Of a stretch of DNA of 9,269 nt, positions 1 through 5,527 are shown in pieces. Position numbers and translations under genes: made by a program. The DNA comes from Bacteroidota bacterium (GTDB taxonomy: Bacteria > Bacteroidota > Bacteroidia > Chitinophagales > Chitinophagaceae): assembly GCA_947460795.1 (NCBI GenBank), contig CANHJA010000077.1, positions 1 to 9,269 on the forward strand, written 5' to 3'. Positions within the stretch are counted from its first letter, which is position 1, and the number at the start of each line of letters is the position of its first letter. The notes beneath the pieces were generated by a model. That model made no database searches. It saw only the letters and a list, made by a program, of their open reading frames with translations, and was not told the DNA's origin.

Positions 1-358
1 TCCCTAATCCTTTTTTTTCATAGCGGCCCAGGTTTGTTGCTGGCTGCTTATTAACTCGATGCAATTCTTCTAAATAGGATCCTTTTACAAATGCATTTTG
101 ATACAAATGAAAATAAACGAAATACAAAGTATCCGGAGAATTGTTGGTATAACGTAATTTTTCTTGTGCCTCAATGATGTTTTTCTTTTCTAAAATATTG
201 GCATCAATTTTATAATGTACGTCTTGTTGCCAATAACCAGCAAACGGTTTTTTATTTTGCCAATATAGCTTATTGGCTGAAGTTTGATAATCAATTGGTT
301 GTTGCGCCAAGGCAGTCAACGAGGATAAAAATAACAGTGTGTAAAATATTTGTTTCAT
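1..358 (-). CDS. M1-family metallopeptidase (aminopeptidase), N-terminal part only
   Basis: The reading frame opens with ATG at 358 and is still open at base 1, so only the first 119 codons are present. It begins with a typical export signal, MKQIFYTLLFLSSLTALAQQ, with cleavage expected near Ala-Gln. The following sequence (YWQQDVHYKIDANI, then YTNNSPDTLYFVYFHLYQNAF, then GSYLEEL) matches the N-terminal beta-sandwich start of Bacteroidota M1 (gluzincin) aminopeptidases. In that family this domain precedes the HExxH zinc site. The catalytic domain lies outside the window, so activity cannot be judged. A periplasmic or outer-membrane peptidase is inferred from the signal peptide. The start is 17 bases past the stop of the DUF6438/TonB gene and no separate promoter box is visible, so co-transcription is likely. 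The family call rests on remembered N-terminal similarity, not on the active site. Confidence 0.8.
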   Translation of the reverse strand, partial: MKQIFYTLLFLSSLTALAQQPIDYQTSANKLYWQNKKPFAGYWQQDVHYKIDANILEKKNIIEAQEKLRYTNNSPDTLYFVYFHLYQNAFVKGSYLEELHRVNKQPATNLGRYEKKGLG

Positions 359-375
359 TGAATATTTATATTTTA

Positions 376-1215
376 TTAATCTAAATTAAAAATAACGGGT
401 ACGCTATAATATACTTTAACGGATTTTGCGTTTTGTTTTCCAGGTTTCCAATTAGGCATATTTTTTATTAATCGAATCGCTTCAAGATTGCATTCTTGGC
501 TTATTCCTCTACTAATTCTAACATCAGAAAGAGAGCCATCTTCGTTTACAATAAATGTACAAATTACCCTGCCTTCAATTCCCATTTCTTTGTCTTTGGC
601 TGGATACGTTAAATTCTCATTTAAATATTGGTTTAATTTATCTTCCCCGCCTACGTATTCAGGCATTTGCTCAACAAATTCAAAAATTTCAATTTTGGGC
701 ATCGGTTTTGAAAGCCCAACATCTTCCGCTACGGATGGGTATTTTTTTATCTCGGAAATCGTTGGAGCGTCTATATTATACTCTCTTTCAATGCGAACAG
801 TTTCATTCCAAATTTTATCTATTTCAGCAGCTATTTGTATTAAGTAGATAGGCCCTTCAGAAATATTTTTTATTGTTTTCTTTTTTTCATTGTTATACAC
901 AAAACTCAAATTCGTGCTTGGTAAATTAGCCGTTCGCAGTTTATAGCTATTTGGCAACATATTCATTTTCTGACTATTGATGGAATAAAAAAGATTTTTT
1001 ATTTTTTCAACAGGTACATTAAAGATGTAATCCCCTATAATTTTTACATTTCTTTTTCCATTGTATTTTATATTTCCTGCATCAGAAATTTCTATTTGAT
1101 AAACAGGAAATTTACCCATTTCGGAAGTACATTCTAAAATTACTTTTGATACTTTATTTTGAGCATTTACAAGCAAAGAAAATAAGCAAAAAACGATTGC
1201 GATTATTTTTTTCAT
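376..1215 (-). CDS. Exported DUF6438 / TonB C-terminal domain protein (paralogue lacking the CxxxC motif)
   Basis: 279 residues. Residues 1-19 are a signal peptide (MKKIIAIVFCLFSLLVNAQ). Residues ~23-138 align with the DUF6438 region of the upstream gene: the block GNIKYNGKRNV matches GKIKYEGKRNV. Residues ~140-180 are a linker. Residues ~183-278 are a TonB C-terminal domain with EQMPEYVGGEDKL, GRVICTFIVNEDG and MPNWKPGKQNAKSV. Where most DUF6438 proteins have TPCxGxCPVY, this one has TSEMGKFPVY, so both cysteines of the motif are gone. Start is an ATG two bases after the stop of the upstream paralogue, which suggests translational coupling. It has no N-terminal membrane anchor or proline-rich span, so it is unlikely to be the energy-transducing TonB; no ExbB/ExbD is nearby. 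The domains are clear. The function is unknown, plausibly periplasmic or envelope binding. Confidence 0.85.
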   Translation of the reverse strand: MKKIIAIVFCLFSLLVNAQNKVSKVILECTSEMGKFPVYQIEISDAGNIKYNGKRNVKIIGDYIFNVPVEKIKNLFYSINSQKMNMLPNSYKLRTANLPSTNLSFVYNNEKKKTIKNISEGPIYLIQIAAEIDKIWNETVRIEREYNIDAPTISEIKKYPSVAEDVGLSKPMPKIEIFEFVEQMPEYVGGEDKLNQYLNENLTYPAKDKEMGIEGRVICTFIVNEDGSLSDVRISRGISQECNLEAIRLIKNMPNWKPGKQNAKSVKVYYSVPVIFNLD

Positions 1216-1217
1216 TC

Positions 1218-2033
1218 TTATTTCAATTTAAAACTAATTGGTAAATTCATTTTAGTTTTTATTTTCTTTCCATTCTGCATACCAGGTTTCCATTGGGGCA
1301 TTAACCTAACTACACGCATCGCCTCTGCATCACATTCTTTGCTTAAGGACTTAACCACGTTTATGTTGATTATTTTCCCCTCTTCATCTACTATAAAATT
1401 TACAATAACTTTCCCCTGTACGCCTTGTTCTTTAGCTATTTCAGGATATTTAATATTTCTCATTATAAACTCCATTAATTGAGAATCTCCTCCAGGAAAC
1501 GCAGGCATTTGCTCAACGTATGAATAAATTTGTGGTTCATGAATTACATTTTGTTCTTGAATAACTACAGGTTCTACAGGAGGATACTCTTCATATGGAA
1601 TGGGAGAACTATCTATATTTAACTCATTCCAAATGGCATCCACTCGGTAAGCAATATCTTCTAAATATGCAGGACCGGCTTCTGCATTCCGAATGGATTT
1701 TGATTTTTTAGCAATCAAAAAAGTCATGTGAAGTCGAGGCAAATCTGTGGCTATTTGTTCATATACATTTTTTAATGAACTGATTTTATTTTTTTCAATA
1801 AATGCAAATAGGCTTTTAACTTTTTGAGGAGATACTTTGTAATTGTGAATACCCATTTTTGCCACATTTCGCTTGCCTTCATATTTAATTTTACCATTGC
1901 TCATAATTTCAAGCGAATAAACAGGACATCGTCCATAACAAGGAGTACGTTCTATTTTTATATAGGTAACTAATTTTTGGGCAATTGTATTAAAAGACGC
2001 AAAAATGAACAACAAAAAAAATATCTTTTTCAA
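1218..2033 (-). CDS. Exported DUF6438 / TonB C-terminal domain protein (canonical paralogue, TTG start)
   Basis: 271 residues and first gene of the putative three-gene unit. A signal peptide (MKKIFFLLFIFASFNTIAQ) is followed by DUF6438 at ~21-137, with the signature ERTPCYGRCPVYSLEI and Cys32/Cys36. A proline/glutamate-rich linker spans ~142-170. The TonB C-terminal domain is at ~173-271 (EQMPAFPGGDSQL, KYPEIAKEQGVQGKVIVNF, MPQWKPGMQNGKK). The start must be TTG at 2033: the next in-frame codon upstream of use is a stop at 2067-2069 and no ATG or GTG lies between, while the frame from TTG gives a textbook signal peptide. The protein is a tandem duplicate of the downstream gene; the two share domain order and many motif residues but are well diverged. 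It is secreted or periplasmic by prediction. Partner and substrate are unknown. Confidence 0.85.
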   Translation of the reverse strand: MKKIFFLLFIFASFNTIAQKLVTYIKIERTPCYGRCPVYSLEIMSNGKIKYEGKRNVAKMGIHNYKVSPQKVKSLFAFIEKNKISSLKNVYEQIATDLPRLHMTFLIAKKSKSIRNAEAGPAYLEDIAYRVDAIWNELNIDSSPIPYEEYPPVEPVVIQEQNVIHEPQIYSYVEQMPAFPGGDSQLMEFIMRNIKYPEIAKEQGVQGKVIVNFIVDEEGKIININVVKSLSKECDAEAMRVVRLMPQWKPGMQNGKKIKTKMNLPISFKLK

Positions 2034-2050
2034 TAAATAGTAAATTTTAG

Positions 2051-2058
2051 CGAAAATA
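2051..2058 (-). promoter_or_regulatory. Weak candidate -7 box for the DUF6438 unit
   Basis: On the minus strand this reads TATTTTCG, one mismatch from the Bacteroidota -7 consensus TAnnTTTG. It sits 17 bases before the TTG start at 2033. No good TTTG -33 element was found at 17-19 bases upstream, so this is tentative. Confidence 0.25.
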
Positions 2059-2083
2059 CGGATAATTTACATTCATTTAGGTG

Positions 2084-2091
2084 TAAGTTTG
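2084..2091 (+). promoter_or_regulatory. Candidate -7 promoter box of rluF (TAAGTTTG)
   Basis: TAAGTTTG is an exact match to the Bacteroidota -7 consensus TAnnTTTG. Transcription would begin near 2095-2098, giving a very short leader before ATG 2107. A -33 TTTG is not evident at the usual spacing. The box covers the in-frame TTG at 2089, which argues against that codon as the translation start. Confidence 0.45.
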
Positions 2092-2106
2092 TTGCCAATT
2101 ATTAAC

Positions 2107-2829
2107 ATGCAAACAAACGGAATTCAAATTAATAAATACATCAGTTCAACTGGCTATTGTTCTCGACGAGAAGCTGAAAAATTAATTGAACAAGCCCGTG
2201 TAATGATTAACGATAATGTTGCCCTGCTAACAGATAGAGTGACTGAACGAGATACCGTTATTGTAGATTTCGAAGTATTGAAAAAAGCAAAAGTGCAGCA
2301 AGACATTATTTTAGCTTTTAATAAACCAACAGGTATTACAACTACAACCGATTTACATGATAAAACAAACATCATTTCCTTCATCAATTATCCAAAAAGA
2401 ATTGTGCCAATAGGCAGACTAGACAAGGACTCTGATGGATTAATATTTTTAACCAATAATGGTGACTATGTAAATAAAATATTAAGAGCAGGTAATCAAC
2501 ATGAAAAAGAATATATTGTTACGGTGAATAAAAGCATCACTCCTGAGTTTATTCAGAACATGTCTAATGGCGTTCCTGTATTAGGCAAGATGACGTTAAA
2601 GTGCAAAGTGCGAAAATTAGGAAGCAAAAAATTCAGTATTATTTTAGTCCAAGGCATGAATCGTCAAATTCGAAGAATGTGCGACTATTTGGGCTATGAC
2701 GTAATGAGTTTAACCCGTGTTCGAATCATGAACATTCAATTAGACGCTATTAAATTGGGTAAATACCGATTGTTGAATGAGCAAGAAATGAAAAAGCTAA
2801 ATGAAATGATTAAAAATTCAGTTGGGTAA
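2107..2829 (+). CDS. rluF: 23S rRNA pseudouridine(2604) synthase RluF
   Basis: 240 residues from ATG 2107. An S4 RNA-binding domain occupies ~7-55 (INKYISSTGYCSRREAEKLI, then RVMIND). It is followed by an RsuA/RluB/E/F-type pseudouridine synthase domain at ~66-230. The catalytic motif GRLDKDSDGL lies at 103-112, with Asp106 as the expected nucleophile. Family motifs LAFNKPTGI, EKEYIVTV and GMNRQIRRMCDYLGY are all present. By homology it isomerises U2604 of 23S rRNA; E. coli RluF also acts on tRNA-Tyr, which is not established here. In-frame TTG codons at 2089 and 2092 could extend it by up to six residues, but the first lies inside the -7 box. The gene is divergent from the DUF6438 unit and ends 8 bases from the convergent acr3 stop. 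RluF versus RluB/RluE is decided on overall resemblance, especially the MCDYLGY stretch. Confidence 0.9.
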   Translation: MQTNGIQINKYISSTGYCSRREAEKLIEQARVMINDNVALLTDRVTERDTVIVDFEVLKKAKVQQDIILAFNKPTGITTTTDLHDKTNIISFINYPKRIVPIGRLDKDSDGLIFLTNNGDYVNKILRAGNQHEKEYIVTVNKSITPEFIQNMSNGVPVLGKMTLKCKVRKLGSKKFSIILVQGMNRQIRRMCDYLGYDVMSLTRVRIMNIQLDAIKLGKYRLLNEQEMKKLNEMIKNSVG

Positions 2830-2837
2830 ATTAGTAT

Positions 2838-3887
2838 CTATTGCACTCCATTTGAATACCATTTTTTCTTAAGCCAAAAAGACAATTGTACCAATAAAAT
2901 CAAGGCTGGCACTTCTACTAATGGTCCTATAACACCAGCAAAGGCTTGTCCTGAGTTGATTCCAAATACACCAATAGATACGGCAATGGCTAATTCAAAA
3001 TTATTGCCAGAAGCGGTGAAGGAAAGGGCTGCATTGTCTTTATAATCTGCTCCAGAAAATTTTCCTACCACAAACATGAATACAAACATGATTGAAAAAA
3101 AGATGACCAATGGAATTGCAATTCGAATAACATCCATAGGGATAGAAACAATCATTTGTCCTTTTAAACTAAACATCACCACAATGGTAAATAACAAAGC
3201 GATTAATGTGATCGGTGAGATTTTAGGTAGAAATTTTTCTTTGAACCAAGTTTCGCCTTTTGATTTAAGCAAACCATTTCTGCTAATAACAGCAGCAACA
3301 AAAGGAATCCCTAAATAAATACCAACCGTTTTAGCAATTTCAATCATAGTGATATTAATATTTAATCCTTCAAAGCCAAAAAGCGGCAACATAATTTCTA
3401 AATAGAAATAGGCGTATAAACTAAAAAATAAAACTTGTAGTAAACTATTAATACCTACCAATCCTGCTACCAATTCTCTGTTTCCTTCGGCTAATTCATT
3501 CCACACAATAACCATTGCAATACAAGGTGCTAATCCTATGATAATTAAGCCTGTCATATACTCTGGATAATCTTTCAAAAAGGTAGTTGCTAATAAAAAC
3601 ATTAAAAAAGGACCAATAATCCATGTAATAAAAAATGAAACGAATAATAATTTCGGCTTAGCAAATACTTTGGGAATTTGTTTAAAATTTACTTTCGTTA
3701 ATGGTGGATACATCATTAAAATCAATCCTATTGCCAATGGGATATTGGTGGTGCCTGTAGAGAAAGAATTAATAAATTCTGCTGAATTTGGTATAAAATA
3801 GCCAATTGAAATTCCGATCAACATGGCTAAAAAAATCCAAAGAGTTAAATATCTATCTAAGAAAGAAAGTTTGGGTCTGTTGTTCAT
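2838..3887 (-). CDS. acr3: ACR3-family arsenite efflux transporter
   Basis: 349 residues, the usual ACR3 length, with about ten hydrophobic membrane segments. It exports arsenite (and possibly antimonite) across the inner membrane as a secondary carrier. Diagnostic stretches are MMYPPLTKVNF (~59-69), GLAPCIAMVIVWN (118-130), TASGNNFELA (291-300) and GPLVEVP (321-327). Cys122 and Glu298 are 176 residues apart, the same separation as the essential Cys129 and Glu305 of Alkaliphilus metalliredigens Acr3, so both functional residues appear intact. It is often labelled arsB in databases but is not the unrelated E. coli ArsB family. Last gene of the ars operon: its ATG follows the arsC stop by two bases (TAA TA ATG), consistent with coupled translation. 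The stop is 8 bases from the rluF stop on the other strand, with no obvious terminator. Confidence 0.95.
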   Translation of the reverse strand: MNNRPKLSFLDRYLTLWIFLAMLIGISIGYFIPNSAEFINSFSTGTTNIPLAIGLILMMYPPLTKVNFKQIPKVFAKPKLLFVSFFITWIIGPFLMFLLATTFLKDYPEYMTGLIIIGLAPCIAMVIVWNELAEGNRELVAGLVGINSLLQVLFFSLYAYFYLEIMLPLFGFEGLNINITMIEIAKTVGIYLGIPFVAAVISRNGLLKSKGETWFKEKFLPKISPITLIALLFTIVVMFSLKGQMIVSIPMDVIRIAIPLVIFFSIMFVFMFVVGKFSGADYKDNAALSFTASGNNFELAIAVSIGVFGINSGQAFAGVIGPLVEVPALILLVQLSFWLKKKWYSNGVQ

Positions 3888-3889
3888 TA

Positions 3890-4516
3890 TTAATTATTTT
3901 TTAATTGCGAGAAAACAAATAATGTTTCTGTTAGTATTTGAATAAACGTCTTTTTATAGGTTTCATTTTGCAATGTTGTCCCATCTGATTTTTTAGGATC
4001 CTCATAGGTTGTCGCTACCCTATATTCTGCTCCAGGAATTACTGGACAATTTTGCTCAGCATCACTGCACATCATTATTGCTGCAAATTGATTGGTAGGA
4101 TTTGCATGATGAGTATAAATTTTTGAAAAGCATGTCGTAAAAAAATTATCAGAAAAAAATACTTTATAAGTAGGATTATTTTTTTCTTGATTTGTATATA
4201 TTTCAAATCCCAACAGTTTTAAAGCATTGATAGCATTGGAATTGAACTCAGTTGCCTCAGTTCCACCAGAAAATGTGGATACGTTTTTTATATCAAAATA
4301 ATGGGATGCAACAAGGGCAGCAATTTGCCCAAAATGGCTTCTTCGAGAATTGTGAGTGCATACATAAACCAATTGAATTGATAAATTTTGATTTATTTTT
4401 TGTTGTAAATATTCGGCATATTCTATCAAAAGATTTTTTCTTTCCTCACTCATTTGTGCAAATGATTGACAACAATTTTGAATTTCTTTTTCTATATTTT
4501 GAAACATACTGCTCAT
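3890..4516 (-). CDS. arsC: Arsenate reductase, low-molecular-weight phosphatase fold (thioredoxin-type)
   Basis: 208 residues from ATG 4516. It reduces arsenate to arsenite in the cytoplasm for export by the adjacent ACR3. The P-loop is CTHNSRR at 53-59 (CX5R; Cys53 nucleophile, Arg59). The DP loop is YEDPKK at 171-176 (Asp173). MCSDAEQNCP carries Cys150 and Cys157, seven residues apart like Cys82/Cys89 of Staphylococcus aureus and Bacillus subtilis ArsC. The three-cysteine relay used with thioredoxin is therefore complete. Unlike the ~130-140-residue Gram-positive enzymes it has a ~45-residue N-terminal helical extension and an insertion around 107-140, as in other Bacteroidota members often annotated only as protein-tyrosine-phosphatase. 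In-frame ATGs at 4552 and 4570 would overlap the upstream DUF6428 gene and add a segment without family resemblance, so 4516 is preferred; 4507 is also possible. Confidence 0.92.
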   Translation of the reverse strand: MSSMFQNIEKEIQNCCQSFAQMSEERKNLLIEYAEYLQQKINQNLSIQLVYVCTHNSRRSHFGQIAALVASHYFDIKNVSTFSGGTEATEFNSNAINALKLLGFEIYTNQEKNNPTYKVFFSDNFFTTCFSKIYTHHANPTNQFAAIMMCSDAEQNCPVIPGAEYRVATTYEDPKKSDGTTLQNETYKKTFIQILTETLFVFSQLKNN

Positions 4517-4542
4517 TTTATTTTTTAAAATGCTCTCTTTAA

Positions 4543-5016
4543 TTAGCAACATCCACCGCCTGGAGTACAACCATTTGTATTTTTATCTGAAAGTTCACCT
4601 AACTTCACTTTAATTTTTTCAGGTGTTACTCCACAGGCATCTTCTGCAAGACAAGCAGTTTGCAAGTTGGTAAGTATAAATTGATTATTTTCAAAAGCTA
4701 AACCAAATTTAGTAATGGAAGTTTGTTGATATTCTAATTCAATTTCATAATTTTCATTTTGTATTAAACCGGCAGATTGATTTATTATCTGCAAAAGCTT
4801 TTCAGATTTAAGTCGGTGATAAAAATCATTTGAAGTCCATAGTTGAAAATTAATTTTATTTTCCATCCGAACCTTGCCACCGCAATCCACAAAATGTTTG
4901 CTAATCAACCCGACTTCTGTTATATGAAAATGAACGGGAACTTTTTCTCCGTTTTGAAGTTGAAAATGCAATTCGTCTTGCGTTTTTAAAATTGATTTAA
5001 ATTCTTTTAGATTCAT
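4543..5016 (-). CDS. DUF6428 family protein with cysteine-rich C-terminus, ars operon
   Basis: 157 residues from ATG 5016, cytoplasmic by prediction (no signal peptide or membrane segment). It resembles the DUF6428 proteins found in Bacteroidota arsenic loci; no biochemical role is known to me. Visible features: VPVHFHITEVGLISKHFVDCGG at ~27-48, a conserved-looking His/Cys-bearing stretch; LAEDACGVTP near 123-132; and a C-terminal tail NGCTPGGGCC with Cys149 and the vicinal pair Cys156-Cys157 at the very end. Vicinal cysteines are good As(III)/Sb(III) ligands, so a sensor, chaperone or thiol-carrier role is an inference from tail plus context, not evidence. It lies between arsR (70-base gap) and arsC (26-base gap) in the same orientation, so it is almost certainly co-regulated with arsenic resistance. 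Confidence 0.85.
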   Translation of the reverse strand: MNLKEFKSILKTQDELHFQLQNGEKVPVHFHITEVGLISKHFVDCGGKVRMENKINFQLWTSNDFYHRLKSEKLLQIINQSAGLIQNENYEIELEYQQTSITKFGLAFENNQFILTNLQTACLAEDACGVTPEKIKVKLGELSDKNTNGCTPGGGCC

Positions 5017-5086
5017 GATTTTTATATTTTAGTGATTTAATTAAGTGATTTTTACAAAGGATCTTTTTCAGTTGAATCCATTCAGT

Positions 5087-5413
5087 TTAACAGCATTTAT
5101 TTTTATCTACTTTAGTAATAATTTTAGAAAAAAACGTTTGTAATATTTGTATTGCATCCGCATTTAAACAATAGCATATTGATTTTCCTTCAATTGTACC
5201 TTGAATAATTCCTGCATTTTTTAATTCTTTCAAATGTTGAGAAATGGTAGGTTGAGCCAAAGGCAATTCTGTAACAATATCGCCACAGATACAACTATCA
5301 ACTTTCAATAAATATTCAACAATTGCAATTCGAGCAGGATTAGCCAATGCTTTAGCTAAGTTTGCCAATTGATTTTGTTTGGATGTGAAAAAATCTGTTT
5401 TTGTAATTCCCAT
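5087..5413 (-). CDS. arsR: ArsR/SmtB-family arsenic-responsive repressor
   Basis: 108 residues from ATG 5413. It is a winged-helix dimeric repressor that should release DNA on binding As(III) or Sb(III). The sequence LAKALANPARIAIVEYLL (~19-36) is the ArsR N-terminal helix pair. DIVTELPLAQPTISQHLKEL (45-64) is the helix-turn-helix recognition region. IEGKSICYCL (74-83) is the beta-wing. Candidate ligand cysteines are Cys41 and Cys43 (SCICGD, in the place of the ELCVCD motif of E. coli ArsR), Cys80 and Cys82, and the terminal pair Cys107-Cys108. Which of them bind metal cannot be told from sequence alone. A TTG at 5434 would add seven residues, but it lies inside the operator palindrome, and MGITKTDFF matches the usual start of Bacteroidota homologues. 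First gene of the ars operon and likely autoregulated. Confidence 0.93.
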   Translation of the reverse strand: MGITKTDFFTSKQNQLANLAKALANPARIAIVEYLLKVDSCICGDIVTELPLAQPTISQHLKELKNAGIIQGTIEGKSICYCLNADAIQILQTFFSKIITKVDKNKCC

Positions 5414-5424
5414 TTTTATATTTA

Positions 5425-5446
5425 TATATTGCAATATTACGATATA
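5425..5446 (-). promoter_or_regulatory. Candidate ArsR operator overlapping the ars promoter
   Basis: A 22-base imperfect inverted repeat, TATATTGCAAT / ATTACGATATA on the plus strand, with 9 of 11 arm positions complementary. It contains a perfect 12-base palindrome at 5426-5437. It lies 12 bases upstream of the arsR ATG, and its minus-strand TAATATTG (5432-5439) is one mismatch from the Bacteroidota -7 box TAnnTTTG. Bound ArsR would cover the promoter, as is usual for this family. The site is inferred from symmetry and position. Confidence 0.55.
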
Positions 5447-5475
5447 ATTTAAAAACAGATAAATTATTGTTAGAA

Positions 5476-5506
5476 TTTGTTAATTATTATTTTTTTACTA
5501 TCTTAC
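5476..5506 (+). promoter_or_regulatory. Candidate promoter of the amino acid permease (TTTG-N19-TATCTTAC)
   Basis: TTTG at 5476-5479 and TATCTTAC at 5499-5506 are separated by 19 bases, the usual Bacteroidota spacing. The -7 box has two mismatches at its end compared with TAnnTTTG. Transcription would begin about 5512, leaving a short leader before ATG 5528. The candidate ArsR operator lies upstream of the whole element, so direct ArsR repression of the permease is not required. Confidence 0.4.
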
Positions 5507-5527
5507 TCCCAAATTATAGAATACAAA

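Noticed and set aside
488..851. Two overlapping plus-strand open frames (119 and 98 codons) opposite the DUF6438 gene
   Set aside because: Both are antisense to a well-supported gene, lack recognisable domains, and have compositions expected of shadow frames.
2154..2387. Minus-strand frame inside rluF
   Set aside because: Antisense to a conserved enzyme; serine/valine-rich low-information translation without a family match.
3076..3318. Plus-strand frame inside acr3
   Set aside because: Antisense shadow of a membrane protein gene; no promoter or domain.
4252..4542. Plus-strand frame opposite arsC
   Set aside because: Antisense to a gene with all catalytic motifs; translation has no recognisable features.
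4517..4570. N-terminal extension of arsC to ATG 4552 or 4570
   Set aside because: It would overlap the end of the DUF6428 gene and adds a basic segment not seen in the family; ATG 4516 follows the upstream stop cleanly.
5031..5051. Direct repeat AGTGATTT (5031-5038 and 5044-5051) in the arsR-DUF6428 gap
   Set aside because: Only two short AT-rich copies, with no symmetry or known site; chance is a sufficient explanation.
5067..5086. Possible hairpin TTGAAT-CC-ATTCAG after arsR as an attenuator
   Set aside because: Short weak stem with a two-base loop and no following T tract on the transcribed strand.
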